Source of the DNA: Cannabis sativa
Taxonomy: Eukaryota > Streptophyta > Magnoliopsida > Rosales > Cannabaceae
Direction: 5' to 3'
NCBI RefSeq assembly: GCF_029168945.1
Contig: NC_083610.1
Span: 52,469,429-52,533,428 of the forward strand
Length of the DNA: 64,000 nt
The notes beneath the pieces were generated by a model, which was not told where the DNA came from, made no database searches, and saw only the letters and a program-made list of their open reading frames with translations. Shown here one piece after another: positions 1 through 13,312 of this stretch (positions are counted from its first letter, which is position 1; every line of letters begins with the position of its first letter). The position numbers and the translations under genes were made by a program.

Positions 1-309
1 CGTGACCCTAGTGAAAGAGTAAGTGCCCACACACAGCAAGCAGTAACTCAATCATAGATTGGAAGACTGTGAAGGATCAAAACTTGAAGAAGAAGGACAT
101 TCGGGCTCAGATCTTGATTATACTCTGCTACAGAAAGGAATCAAGGGTTAGAGATCTGAGTGGAAGGAGACATTTATTCCGCTGCATCAATGTAAGGTTT
201 TCTTAACTTTATATGTGTTTAATTTATCGTTTTAGAAAGTTCATATTTAGGATGTTTAAATAACATACTTGTGAGTAGATCTAAGATCCTGGTAAAATAA
301 TATCCAACA
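1..309 (+). mobile_element. 3' end of a long-LTR Copia LTR, copy i
   Basis: This stretch matches, in reverse complement, the terminal ~320 bp of the LTRs at 55211 and 58524. It ends in the same CCAACA terminus at 304-309. Its 5' part lies left of the window. The following base starts inside another LTR of the same family rather than at a primer binding site, so this copy looks like a solo or 3' LTR inserted into the next copy. Confidence 0.8.
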
Positions 310-1666
310 GATACGTACATTTTGGGAACACGGTAGTGCAATTGAGTGGGAGCGCTATCATAAACATGGAATCTATAGCTTCTATCTGGCGAATAGTAAG
401 CAAAGGATGATCTCCTTCGAGCTTGACCAAACGAACATAAATGGTGGAGTACTCATTTCACATAAGCTGAAATATCATTTATACGGGGTCAAGTGTTTTA
501 AGGAATAAATACATTGTAGGGTGTAACGGTAATTTAATCCCTTTACAGTGTAGATCATTCATATAGAGGATCATTGATCAAATTAGGATTATAACAATGG
601 ATAACTAATGATGTGTCTATATGGTGGAACATATAGAGCATTCTATATAACTGAGAGTGCAATTCTATGTTCTATGCGTGGATTCAACGAAGAATTAATA
701 AGTTAGTGAATTTTAGTGCTAAATTCTTAATCTACTTATTGGAAGCTCGGTTATATAGACCCATGGTCCCCGCACTAGTTGAGATAATATTTCTTGTAAG
801 ACTCATGTAATTGGTTTTGATTAATCAATTATAATTCTCAAATTAGACTATGTCTATTTGTGAATTTTTCACTAAGTAAGGGCGAAATTGTAAAGAAAGA
901 GTTAATAGGGGCATATTTGTTAATTATAATACTTTGTATGGTTCAATTAATAAATATGATAAATGACAATATTATTTAATAATTATTTATAGTTATTAAA
1001 TAGTTAGAATTGACATTTAAATGGTTGAATTAGAAAATTGGCGTTTTTGAGAAAATCAGATGCAGAAAAGGTAAAACTGCAAAATTGCAAAAAGTGAGGC
1101 CCAAATCCACTAGTATAGGGCCGACCACTTTTGTAGGAAATTTAAACTGATATTTTCATTATTTTAATGCCAAATAATTCAAACCTAACCCTATTGGAAT
1201 GCTATAAATAGATAGTGAAGGCTTCTGAAAAATTACACTTAAATTTTCTATTTTTCCTTCAGAGAAAAACCTTAGCCTTCTCTCTCCCTATCTTTGGCCG
1301 AACCCACTCTCTCTTTCTTCTTCCTTAAATTTCGAAATCCTTAGTGTATGAGTAGTGCCACACACAGCAAGTGATACCTCAATCATAGTGAGGAAGATCG
1401 TGAAGAAAGACATTCAGCAAAAGGAGTTTCAGCATCAAAGATTCAGAGAAAGAGATCCAGGTTCAGATATTGATAATGCTCTGCTACAGAAAGGAATCAA
1501 GGGCTAGATATCTGAACGGAAGGAGGCATATTATTCCGCTGCACCCAATGTAAGGTTTCCTAAACTTTATATGTGTTTATTTCATCGTTTTAGAAAGTTC
1601 ATATTTAGGGTGTTAATAAACATACTTGTGAGTAGATCTAAGATCCTGGTAAAATAATTTCCAACA
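310..1666 (+). mobile_element. Copia LTR lacking its first ~545 bp, copy ii
   Basis: The sequence is collinear with the LTR at 58524-60425 (which is on the minus strand), starting about 545 bp inside it at GATACGTA and ending in CCAACA at 1661-1666. A TATA box (CTATAAATAG) lies at about 1202-1211 and is followed by a pyrimidine-rich leader, as expected for the LTR promoter and R/U5 region. No primer binding site follows the end. The next bases are again interior LTR sequence. Confidence 0.8.
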
Positions 1667-1957
1667 TTTTTCTCTTCAAATTTCCGCCCCTTACAGTGAT
1701 AGAGTACATGCCCACACATAGCAAGTAAGTACTCAATCATAGTGTGTAAGACTGTGAAGAATACAACATCTGAAGGAGAATCGTGCTCAAATCTTGATAG
1801 TACTATGCGACAGAAAGGAACAGGGGTTAGAGATCTAAGTGGAAGAAGTCATTTAATTCCGCTGCAACCAATGTAAGGTTTCTTGAACTTTATATGTATT
1901 TAAATTCCATTATTTTAGAAATTCATATTTAAGATGTTAAACAACATACATGGTAGT

Positions 1958-2639
1958 TATTATCCTATTTTTCGCACTATGATGTGGCAGTATGAACTGG
2001 TGACACGTGTTTGTTATTATTTATGCTTGACACGAGAAATGTTCTAAACAGACTTCGAGTAATACATCTGCAGGTACAAAGTATGCTTGACCGAGCAAAG
2101 CAAGGGTAGATGATCCAGACAACAAATGAAGTCATTTCTCCGAGCCGTGCACCAAGACTTAAATACTTCAGGATTGATATCGTGAAGCTCAAGCACAAAA
2201 GCAATCCCTACAATCATGGGATCGAATCAAAGGGATATGGCAAGCTTTTTTAATCCCCTATTTCATGTATTCTAATTATGTAATATATGTTCTTACCAAT
2301 TATAGATATTGTAAGCAAAAGGGAAACCATCCCTCATGCATTTAGCCCTATAAATAGTGATCTATCCTCACTGTAAAAAGGATCGAAAGAATTGCTTTAG
2401 AGAGAGATCTAAGAGAAAACACTCAGAGATTTCCTTGTGAGAGCTTTGAGAGAGGAAACACCATATTCTTTGTTCTCAAGTCAATACAATCTAAGGGGAG
2501 TAGGCTATTACCGAACTAAGGGGGTCGAACCTCTTTAAAATCTTGTGTTCTTCCTTGCTTACCTATTTTTACTCTGTCTTAATTACATTTCTAATCTTAT
2601 TTATTGACTCACTGTCGTTGGCTAAAAGCGAGGTCCACA
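1958..2639 (+). repeat. Tat element 5' LTR
   Basis: 682 bp, starting TATTATCC where the 3' copy has the canonical TGTTATCC, and ending GAGGTCCACA where the 3' copy has GAGGTCAACA. A TATA box (CCTATAAATAG) is at about 2347-2357. The two LTRs differ at several percent of positions by eye, clearly more than the Copia LTR pair at 55-59 kb, so this insertion is older. Confidence 0.9.
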
Positions 2640-2642
2640 TTT

Positions 2643-2660
2643 TGGTGCTTTCATTGAGAG
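2643..2660 (+). other. Primer binding site candidate of the Tat element
   Basis: TGGTGCTTTCATTGAGAG lies three bases after the 5' LTR end, where the tRNA primer anneals. Position and the TGG start fit a primer binding site. I could not assign the tRNA with certainty. Confidence 0.5.
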
Positions 2661-2708
2661 CAAAAATCCAAGTTTGCTCTTTGCCTTAAGTTTAAGCAGA
2701 CACACAGA

Positions 2709-4830
2709 ATGGTGGTGCAAACTTCCAGAGGCGTGGTTGACCATAGTGACCCACTGCTGACAGTTCTTGCCTTACAAACTCCTGAAAATACAAGGGTCTC
2801 ACCAAAAACCAATCCTGAGCAGCCAAACACGCAGCCACCTACTGTGGGATAAGGTGTGACATCCCCTATGGTTAGGATCACACCAGGTGTGCAAGAGACT
2901 GGGAATACAAGTTCGGCAGCCGATCAGAGCACTCCCAGCACTAGAATCCCATCCACAGCCAATGCTCAGGCAACAATAGGAGACGATATTGAGATTCAGA
3001 ACCTCTGCAATGCCCTTAGACTTATGCAAGGTCACACTAATACCTTGCATCATGATCAGGAAGAGCTCTGTGCTGTAATGAACCTTGCGTTTGAAGCGCA
3101 GAGGCGTTAGTTCATTGAGTGGAGGGATAGAGAGATGGAAACATTGAAGGCTCAACAGGCAGCCATCGATGATCGAACAAGATAGGCCATCGTACTGATA
3201 CAGAAAGCCTATCAAGTTACTAATCAGCAACTAGCTGCTACGTCGGGTATCCCACTGGGCGGCATAGAAGAAATTCCTGTTGGGCATACTGCCCAAACTC
3301 ATAATGGTCAGCCGTCCAATCCCCGATCACAGGTTCCACCTGTGGGCCAAGTGGTAGGCGGCCAGACCCTATCCGACAATTCTTTAGGTGGAGTTATACC
3401 TAATAACTCCATCCAACCTGACAGTTTTGGCCAACCAACCGACTAAACTAATCAATCATTGAGGTAACCTGGTGTTTTAGTATTCAACAGATTGAGTATA
3501 ACCCATGATCTCAGGAATGATTTGAATGAAAGGAGAGGCTTGGACGAACAATATGTTCAACCAGCCGCTCAGCCCAGTATCTGCATCTAGGATCCAACTT
3601 TAAGAGATTTTGACGTGACACAGGTCGGCCAAGAGGCTGAACTAATTCACCCATTTGTGCAAGCACAGTTAGATGAATTAAAAAATATGTTCTAAGGCCT
3701 AGCTGGCCAAAAACTCACTGATCTCGAGCTGGACCGAGCACGCAGATCACCCTTTACTCCCGAGATCAACGTCTTGAAGCTACCTCTCAAGTGCAAAATG
3801 CAGACCTAGAAGATGTACACAGGGAAGGAGGCTCCCTTGTCACATCTTAAATATTTTGAAATACAAATGGATTTGCAAGGGGTATGAGGTGATGTGCGGT
3901 GTAGAGTATTCCCTGCTACACTTTCAGAAGCCGCACAGTAGTGGTATTTTAAGTTACCACCAGGAAGGTTTAATTCATGGAAAGCTTTCTCCTCAGAATT
4001 CCATGCACAGTTCTCTTCTTCTCGCCAACTCCGATTGCATTTAGAAGACCTGGTCGAAGTGAAGAAAAGATCAGGAGTACGAAAGTAGCAAGGTTAACTG
4101 AAGAGGGGAGGTTGGCCGCCATACTGGGCGACATTGAAGTGCTTGGAGAATTATGGAAAGACATTAATAAAAGTGGCCCAGTAGGATCTATGGCTGAATT
4201 TTTATACCGAGCAGATAAATTTTATCAAGCTCGAAGAAGCCATTCAATGGGCAGATGTCGAACCTAGGCCGGGCCAACCACAGGTCCCCTTTGCAGGAAC
4301 ACCTGCTCAAAGCCCGCAATATCCTAGTGGCTCGACTTCGAGCGGCAAAAGATCCAATAACAATGGCAGGCAAGGCAACGAGAAGAAGGGAAATTTTGCA
4401 GGCGAAGCCGAACAAACCCCTAGAGAAAAGGCCTCCAAATTCACTGCCTTCTCTGTCCTAACTGACGACCTAGAGACAGTCTACATGGCAACCCAGTCTA
4501 TGGTCTCGTACAAAAAACCTGCTCCCATGAAAAATGACATAAGCAAGAGGGACATGTCTAAATTTTTTTCGTTTTCTTGGAGACTATGGCCATGACACAA
4601 ATGAGTGCAATAACTTGAAGCGGGAAATTGTATTCCTGATAAGAAAAAATAACTCGCACGTGCAAAAATACGTCAAGGCCGATCAGAATCAACGGGTCGC
4701 CCAAGTAGATAATAATCAAGACTTACTAATGCCTCAACCAGTGGACGGGCATTTACAAGTCATTATTGGGGGCCCGCACATTGCTAGAAATTTGAGCAAA
4801 GCTCGGGAGAGGTATGCCTGAACTTTACAG
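2709..4830 (+). pseudogene. Tat gag, decayed
   Basis: The capsid/nucleocapsid polyprotein of the Tat element. The first ATG after the primer site is at 2709 and the frame stops at 2850, then resumes, with further stops at 3108 and beyond. The retrotransposon gag core is recognisable around 3790-4060: a helix-rich stretch ending in the typical LPPG...WKAF...FSS pattern, with several stops. Near 4560-4640 is the Tat nucleocapsid motif GDYGHDTNEC followed by LKREI. The region 4690-4820 carries the conserved GGPHIA linker towards the protease. No continuous frame remains, so no protein can be made. Confidence 0.8.
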
Positions 4831-4839
4831 CACGAACAA

Positions 4840-7800
4840 AAGGAAGTAGTTTTGGCCGTAAAAGAAAGGAAGCCAAAAATGCCACGGGTAGGGGAACCCA
4901 CTATAACCCTCACTGAAGAAGATGTTATCCACGTTTGCTTCCTGCACAACGATCCCTTGGTCGTTGAAGTACAAATAGCAAATAAAACAGTGGCCCAGAC
5001 CATGATAGACAATGGAGCTTCTGTAAATATCCTGTTCAAAACACCACATGAAAACATGGGACTCCAACTCAAAGATCTGATCCCCTGTGCCCAACCGGTG
5101 TATAGTTTCTCCGGCCAGAGTGTTGCACCTTTGCGGAAAATTTGCCTACCCCTCACTGTTGGATAAGCTCTGAGGAGCATAACTGTGATGGCACAATTTT
5201 TGATAATTGACGTTCCATCAGCTTTTAATGTTATGTTAGGCCAACCACCCTAATATGACCTGAAGGTTGTCACATCAATTTTCCATTCGTGCATCAAGTT
5301 CCCAACAAAGAATGGGGTAGGGTGCCTAAAAGGAAATCAACAAGTTGCACGGGAATGTTATAACCTTGCCCTTACCAAGGCCGAAAAGGAAGATTCATCT
5401 GGCCAGAGTTCAGATAGGGGGAAAAGCATTGCCAAATAGGGAGCCGCCCAAGGCGGGGATGAGGATGTGGATCCCCGACTTGGGGAACCAAATACAAATG
5501 TTGGGATAGTGGAAGAATTGGAAGAGATAGAAATCGACCCAAACGTCCTGACCAAGAAACTCAAAATTGGCAAAGGTTTGCTGCTTGAAGTAAAATTAGC
5601 ATTGATAAAATTTCTAAGAGCAAACCTAGACATTTTTGCTTGGTCACATGAAGACATGGTCGATATTGATCCTTCTATAATATCCCACGCCCTAAATATT
5701 GATCCGAACTTCCGTCCAGTTCAGCAAAAAAGAAGATTATTAGACAAGGAGTAGGCACAAGCATTGAAAGAAGAGGTAGAAAAGCTACATAATAACAACT
5801 TCATCATTGAAGCTTTCTATTTGGCCTAGGTAGCTAATCCCGTACTGGTACCCAAGCCCAAAAAAAAATGGCGAGTGTGTATTGATCTCACCGACCTCAA
5901 CAAGGCGTGCCCCAAAGACTGTTTTCCACTTCCAAGAATAGATAAGCTTGTGGATGCAACATCCGGGCATGAGATCCTAAGCTTTATGGATGCCTATTCG
6001 GGGTATAATCAAATCAAAATGCATCCACCAGACGAAGAACATACAAGTTTCCGAACAGATATAGGTCTGTACTGTTATAAGGTCATGCCATTTGGTCTAA
6101 AGAACGCTGGAGCTACCTACCAGAGAATGGTAAACAAAATGTGCAAAGATCAGATCGGAAGAAATATGGAAGTATACGTGGATGAAATGCTCGTCAAATA
6201 CAGGAAGGCTGGGGGGCATATAGATGACCTGGACGAATGCTTCAAAGTCCTCAAAAAATACAACATGAAACTCAATCCCTTAAAAGTGCTCCTTTGGAGT
6301 CGGCTCGGGTAAGTTTCTTGGTTTTATTGTCAATGCCCAAGGTATCAAAGTCAATCTAGAGAAAATTCAAGCCCTTCTAGATAGGAGATCGCCAACAAAA
6401 ACTAAAGAAGTCCAAAGCTTAACTGGTCGGATAGCCGCACTCAGTAGATTTGTTTCAAAATCAATAGACAAGTGTGTTCCTTTCTTCAATATCCTTCGAG
6501 GAAATAAGAAATTTGAATGGACAGAGAAATGCAAGAATGAATTTCAAGAACTAAAAAGACAACTTGCAAACCCTCCTGTACTCTCAAAACCTCTAGACGG
6601 AAAAGAATTAGGAATATACCTAGTTGTTACAGAACATGTTATGAGTATCGTGCTGATCAGGGCAGAAAATAACATCCAGCATCCAGTCTATTACATCAGC
6701 AGAAGACTTGTTGAAGCTAAAGGATGATATCCGCTGATAGAAAAGCTTACTTACTGACTAATCTTAGCAACAAGGAAGTTAAGGCCCTATTTTTCAGGCT
6801 CATCCTGTTCGTGTATACACTGACCAACCACTACGCCAAATATTACAAAAACCCGATGCTTTTGGATGGTTACTCAAATGGGCAGGGGAATTGGGTCAAT
6901 ACGAAATAATCTTTCAACCCCGAATAGTAGTCAAAGGATAGGCTTTAGCGGACTTTGTAGTTGAGTGCACAGGCAAAGTAGAAAGCATTTCAAAAGGCAA
7001 CCCAGAGCAAATACAAGAGCCTCAGTCGAACAACAATGAAGACAAACCTACTTGGAAACTACACGTGGATGGGTCGGTTACAGATCAACTGCCTAGTGCA
7101 GGGATTTCCCTTATCACACCTGGGGGCAACACCTACACGGGGCGGTCAAATTTGGGTTCAGAGCTTCCAATAATGAAGCTGAATACGAAGCCCTCATTGT
7201 CGGTCTAAAACTTGCTCGGGAGCTGCATGCTGAACACATCAAAATTTGTAGTGACTCACAGCTAGTAATAAATCATGTGTCTGGAGAGTACGAGGCCTGG
7301 GGGAAAAATGATAGCCTATTTGAGCAAAATACATGATCTGCTTGCACAATTCAAGAACTACATTCTCAAGCAAATTCCAAGAGAAGAAAATACAACTGCT
7401 GATGCCTTAGCCCGACTTGCAAGCAGCAACATATCTGATAAGGCTAATATAATCCCAATTCAATTCCTTGAAGAACCAATCATCTCCTGTGTAAAAGAAA
7501 TTGAAATGATTAACGCAGCTCCAAACTGGATGACACCAATAGCAGCCTACCTCAATACTAGGGAACTTCCAAATGACAGAAATGAAGCTCGAAAGATGAG
7601 GAGAAAGGTTGCACGGTATATCATCATAGAAGGAGTCATGTATAGAAGGGGGTTCTCTATGCCACTACTTAGATGTGTTACACAAGAAGAAGCTGCACGA
7701 CTTCTATCTGAAGTACATGATGGATTCTGCGGCAACCACGCAGCCGGGCAAAGCCTATCAAAGAAAATACTAAGGCAAGGATATTTCTGGCCGACCATGA

Positions 7801-8773
7801 TTAAAGATTCAAAAGCCTATGTTAAGAAATGTGATAAATGCCAAAGATTTTCAAAGATACCCCGTGCACCGCCCAACGAACTAACTCAGATGCAAAGTCC
7901 TTGGCCTTTTGCTAATTGGGGAATTAACCTAGTCGAACAATTGCCTAAAGGTAAAAGGGGAGTATCGTATGAGTGGTTGTAGTGGATTATTTCACTAAAT
8001 GGACTGAAACCGAGCGATTAACAACAATTACATCTAAGAAAGTGTTAGACTTTGTGGTGAAAAACATAATATGCAAGTTCGGGCTCCCATACAAGATAGT
8101 CTCAAACAATGGCACACAGTTTGACAGGCAATTGTTCACCAATTTCTGTGCGAACCATGGAATCATAAAAAGTTTCTCTGCAGTGGCACACCCTCAAGAA
8201 AATGGTCAAGTCGAAGTAGTCAATAAGACACTTAAAGATACTTTGAAAAAACGACTTGAAGATGCTAAGGGGAACTGGCCGGAAGAACTACCAGAAGTAT
8301 TATGGTCATACCGCACAACTGAAAAAATAGCAACTAGACATACTCCATTCGCTATGGCCTATGGTTATGAAGTTATGCTACCTGTAGAATTAGAACCTCC
8401 GTCCCACAGAAGATTGACCTATGATCAAGAAGATAACCATGCCCTCCTAGCGGAATCACTTGACGAAATTGAAGAAAAACGAGCTGCAGCAAACCTAAAG
8501 TTGGTGGCCCATCAACAAAAGGTGGCTCGGTACTTCAATAAGCAAGTAAAGGCACGAAAGTTTTTTGTGGGAGATATGGTCCTCAGAAGAGTGTTTCTGA
8601 ACACCAAAAACAGCATGACAGGTGTGCTCGGACCAAATTGGGAAGGACCATATCAAGTGGTTGAAGTTCTAGAGTCATGAGCATACAAATTAGGGCGATA
8701 TGATGAAAATATGAAACTCGTTCTAGTTCCAAGGTATTGGAATGAGAAACATTTAAGAAAATACTACCAGTAA
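4840..8773 (+). pseudogene. Tat pol: protease, RT, RNase H, aRNase H, integrase
   Basis: Protease: DNGAS active site in the frame 4852-5166. Reverse transcriptase: about 5470-6330, with DLNKACPKD, MDAYSGYNQI and MPFGLKNAGATYQ. The catalytic YxDD box reads YVDE (Glu codon at 6184). First RNase H: about 6390-6960, shifted in frame. Second, archaeal-type RNase H: about 7045-7440, with HVDGS, NNEAEYEAL and SDSQLV, a hallmark of the Tat lineage. Integrase: H2C2 finger at about 7720-7850 (HDGFCGNH...CDKCQ), then the catalytic core, in which the first two acidic residues of the D-D-E triad are Asn (codons 7926 and 8105) while the Glu is kept. The coding frame changes near 6295, 7275 and 7973 and ends with TAA at 8771-8773. 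Confidence 0.9.
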
Positions 8774-9472
8774 AAGTACCAGGTCGGATGACCACTCTAA
8801 GTACAAAATCAAAGAACATTTACTCTTAAATAAATGGCCTTCTAGGTAGACCCCGCCCAAAGGTTCGGGTGAAATGACTAAGTACTCAGGTCGAATGACC
8901 ACCTCTGAAAGTATAATTTCTTTTAAATGCAATTTGTTTTGTTTAAATTCAACTAAAGATTGGATTAGATCAACATAATAGCTTTTATGTAAGTTACTAC
9001 GGTAATAAAAAAATTTCGACCAGTGAATGAATAAAGATGTCTATTTAAATTCTGATTGTGTCAATTCTATTAGCAAGTTATAAATTTACCATTAAATGCG
9101 TACAAAGATCTGCTCGAATTCAAAGAACCGAACAGAAAAAAACCATACTTGTGAAATGCAAGTGACCAAGAGTCAAAAGTCCGCTCAGTCACTTAAGGGG
9201 CAACTATACCCGTACAAAGCATTGGTAAAAGTAAATAACAAGCTAAAAAAACAAAACAAACATAATTGCACAGACAATTATCAAAACAAGGAGTTGTATT
9301 CATTAAAAAAAGATAACAAAGCACGGTAAATTCGGGATTAAAGGCTGCCCAGTCATCCAGTTGTCTTAAAAATGAAAAAGATAATCCAAGTTTAAAAACC
9401 TCTTGGTTGGTCATTTTGTCTCAAAAAAAGGCCTATGGGCTGAACAAACATATATATAAAAAAGAAAAATAT
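8774..9472 (+). other. Spacer between pol and antisense ORF
   Basis: About 0.7 kb of AT-rich element sequence between the pol stop and the end of the antisense ORF. Short repeats of the phrase AGGTCGRATGACCAC occur at about 8782 and 8890. I see no open coding frame of interest. Confidence 0.5.
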
Positions 9473-12400
9473 TTAGACGGTAGGACTCCCAGGCTCTTGG
9501 TACGAATCGTTTTGGTCTGAGGGGGCAGGAGGTTCAACACTCTGACTAGTAGGGATTTCGTTGCTCTGGTTGGTTGGAGATGTGGAGGTAGTTGCCTTGG
9601 GGTTCTCTTTAGCCGTCTGAGCCGCGCAGAAATCAAGATACATGCTCTTGGATTCACCAAGGTAATCAAAGTTTCCTTCAGGGTTGGCCTTCCAATATTC
9701 GTAGAAAACCTCAAGAGCATCTGTCTTCAAGGTCTCCACTTCCTTCTCGAGCTCCTCCTCCCGAGTCTGCTTATTCTTGACATCTTCCCCAGTTTGGAAA
9801 GAAGAGTCTGGAGACTCTCCCTCTCGTCTTTAAGATCATTGACCTCCTTAGACAAAGAGACATTATCGGCCTCAAGCTGCTCGCTTGAGGGCATATCTTG
9901 TAGTTCTTTGGTCAGCTCCTCAATATTGGTGTTAGCAGCAAGAAGCTTCTTGTTCACCTCCTCAAGCTCATTCCTCACTTCCCCGAGTTGGCTCCTTACG
10001 TCCTGAGTTTCCATTCTGGCCACATCCACCTCCCTCTGCAGTGTGTTGGGGGTGGCAAGGTTCTTGGCAGCAACTGATTTGGCTCAGGAATAAGCATAAG
10101 CCATCTTCACATTGACCTGTATGGAAAAATGTTAGAGTCCGAGCTACATAAATGGGAATGAGATAAAAAAAAGGAGATATTTACCCGAGTAGCTTCCTTC
10201 AAAACTGCTCCTAGGACTAGCTCCAAAGATAGCTCATTGTCCGCCCTAGACAGTTGGTCACTCACCTCAGGAAGTGATCAGTTCAAGTAATACTGGAGCA
10301 TATCTTTACCTCTCTTGGCCTCCGTGCTCAGCGCTACGGCCGTTGAAGGGGTCCTAGCTTGATCAGACCCGTCCAAGCTCCCCCCTTTGGAACTCTTTGA
10401 CTTCAAGGCCTTCTGAGCTAGAAGGTCCACAGTAGGTCGCTCCTCAGAAAGGTCAATGACCTCATCAACTGGCGCCTTCTCCTTAGACAGAATCTCATCG
10501 CCTTTAGACTTCTTGGTCGGAGGAGACAGGCTCAAACTATCTCCCACTCTCTTCTTTAAGGCCTGGAGCATCTTTTGAGATATTTCTGCACGGATAAAAC
10601 GATGCAGTTAGAAGCAGATATAATATATGTGAAAGCATAATATAAGAGAAGTAAGTGAAAGTTAAAATACCCTGCACATGAGTAGGTGCATTTTCCCGAA
10701 CAAGTACAGATGGGACATCATCGTCAAAAGAGTCTCCCTGCTCCACCAGGACGAATTTTCCTTTTCCCTCTACAGGGGTAGATGGCCGAGCAGGCATATT
10801 AGGTTCCCTAATCCTGATAGCATGTTCCACTGGTGCTTGGTCGGTCGGAGGAGCTTTCTTCTTCTTCTTGCTTGGCTTCTCCTGCTGTGAATATTCTTGA
10901 GCATACTGCTCCTAGTGTGAATATTCTTGAGCATTGGCCCCGCCGTCTCCCTTCAACTTAGCCCCACGCTTGAGTTGAATGAGCTCTTTCTCCTACTCGG
11001 TACCACCAACTCAGTTCGACTTGGCCTTCTTTTTCTTTTCCTTTAAGGGATTCGGCACAAAATCCTTAGGGAAGAGCTTGTACTTCACATAGTTGGCCTC
11101 AGTGGTCAACAAAGTGATGTTCCAAGCAGCAGCTTCTGTCAATTGAAGAATTTTTGTACCCTCTCCCTGAGTCCCAACGTGAAAGGAGGACAGCAGTACG
11201 AGGGAATCTTTTGAAACCGAGTGTGGACGGTATCCATGCCCTGGACGAAGTAGTACTCGTCCACAAAATGCCCTATTTTGCTGACATCAGAGTCCACAGT
11301 ACCCTTTAGCCATTTCTCAGCCAATTGAGAGAAGTAAAAATACCCCAACCTACTCTACTTAGGAGTTGACTTCAGGTCGAAGAGCCAGTTGGTGTCGTGC
11401 GGAGATGACTCACCCCATCCTTGGGAAGCATAGAGGATAAACAGGGCGGATAAGTATTTGATGCCCTTTGGTGTGGACTGGGTCGGGCAGAAGTGATAGT
11501 AATCTGCAATCCTCTTAAAGTACGGAAGCAAGGGTAGCATTGCACCCTGCTTAGTATGGGCAGCCGACCAGGCACAGTATCCCTGTCTTGGGCTAGTTGC
11601 CTAATGATTTAGAGAAAGGAAAAAGCATTCAACACCTCCCAGGTATCCGTCCTTCTCCATAGTCCTCATCTTAGCTTGGGTTACTATAGAGGGAGGAGAC
11701 ACCCACCGAGCTCCTAAGGCACCTTGCCTTCCTTGAGGAACATCTTCAGTGTATTCCTCAGTGACGTAGTCATCACCCTCTACCAAGACATCACCGGCCT
11801 CAAACACTGGTTCCCCTGCCTCGTTGTAACTGTCAAAGCGCAATCTTTGAGCAACTCCCTCCTCCTCGGCTTCAGATGGACTGTCAGGACGGACCTTGCC
11901 TTGATCCTCCCTCTGTTGGACTTCAACATCCCCTTCATTATCCTCCTCCTCAACAGTAGGTCGGGCCTGTTCAGCGCTCGGCATTATGGCAGGCCGAGCC
12001 ACGTGAGGATCAGTTGAAGCAATTCTCTGCATTGTTTGTTTAGTGTGGGCCATCATCCTATCCCTGGACGACATTTGGTTAGTATGCCTAGCAACAGTTA
12101 CGATAAAGGTGGCGATAGGAATGCCAAAGGCAGCGGTACTTGGTCGGCCCACGGGGATAGTATCGACTAAGTCTGGTCGGATGATGTATGTCCAGCTGGA
12201 CGGTAAGTATCGTCTCCACCCCTTCCTGAGTTCCCAGATGAAGCATCCGTAACCTTCACCCGCGATCTAGTTGGGATAGAAATGGTGTTGTACCTCGGGT
12301 TTTGGGGAAGGCGTACCTTCACTACTCACCTCCCAATCTTCGAAACTCAAATTGGACAAACCGTCACTTGATGAGGATGGACTAGCGGAGAGACGAGGTT

Positions 12401-12473
12401 GGTCCTCGTACAGAAGTTGGAGAAGATCCTAGTCGATACAATGTTCTCCTCCCCAAAACTCACCAGGGTTCAT
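9473..12473 (-). pseudogene. Antisense accessory ORF of the Tat element
   Basis: A broken coding unit runs opposite to gag-pol, from an ATG at 12473 to a stop at 9473. In order it shows an acidic N-terminal half (12152-11601), a globular block (about 11570-11140; segments such as [20 protein letters not shown] and GYFYFSQLAEKW), a charged low-complexity region (10830-10280), and a C-terminal segment with heptad-like Leu/Glu-rich coiled coil (10029-9727) ending in a Pro/Ser-rich tail. The globular block resembles the plant 'putative gypsy type transposon' family (Pfam Transposase_28), recalled from memory. Several stops interrupt it; introns could explain some of the breaks. Antisense ORFs in this position are known in some Tat elements such as maize Grande. 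Function is unknown. Confidence 0.65.
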
Positions 12474-12997
12474 CTACAAAAGATAGGACACAAGATGAGT
12501 ATTTGGTCGGGATATCGAACAAAACAAACAAAGTATATCGACCAGGTTCGATCAAAAGATTAAAAAAGGAAATTTCGTGTGATTTAGGTTCATAACCTAG
12601 AATCTCAAAACTTCAGATTAAGGGTTTATCTTCACTAAACCCCGAATGGGCAAGTGACAACCGAATATCGTGAAATTAAAGTCAGAATGCCATTACAATC
12701 ATGTTATATGGTCAATTACAATTAAAATCTCCTATTTCTTAATCTAGATTCTCTACGGTTTTCATAGAACAAGTTCAAGACTATTGAATTTTCTACAATG
12801 GAAACCCAGAAAATTAGAGATTCAAATGTTAAAGATGAAGAACTTACTCACTATTCGAAGCTTTGAGGTTGCTCAGATGACGCTGATCAACACTTTCTAG
12901 AAATTCTTCAAAGGATTTGAGAGAAAAAGGTGTTCTTTCTCTGAAATCACCAAATAATAAAATGCTAAAAGTGGTTTATTATGACTTTTTGTCCTAT

Positions 12998-13012
12998 TTA
13001 TAAGCAAATTAG
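12998..13012 (-). promoter_or_regulatory. TATA box upstream of the antisense ORF
   Basis: On the minus strand GCTTATAAATAGGAC lies about 530 bp upstream of the antisense ATG at 12473. It is inside the element and outside the 3' LTR, and it faces the antisense ORF. It is a good candidate promoter for an independent antisense transcript. Confidence 0.45.
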
Positions 13013-13298
13013 TGAAGACTTGTAATCATTTTGAAATTTAAATGCCTCGATTTCCTCCTAAAAGTAAACGTTAGGAAAACAAGTAATCAAGTACTTGAGG
13101 AAGAGCAACCGCCAAAGCATGCAAATCGTTGGAGTATTTCGAGGTATGAATCAATCAACATTTATGAGCTGAATATCAAAGAGAACTTTTTCCAGAATCA
13201 CATCGGATCACCAACAGGCGCATCGAACACGTGCTACCTGTTCAAACACGAATTCAAACTAAGTGAAGTCTACGCGCGACTTCGAAAGTCCAGTGCAG

Positions 13299-13312
13299 AC
13301 TTGAGGGGCAAA
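13299..13312 (+). other. Polypurine tract of the Tat element
   Basis: The purine-rich run GACTTGAGGGGCAAA directly precedes TGTTATCC of the 3' LTR, the normal position of the plus-strand primer. Confidence 0.7.
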
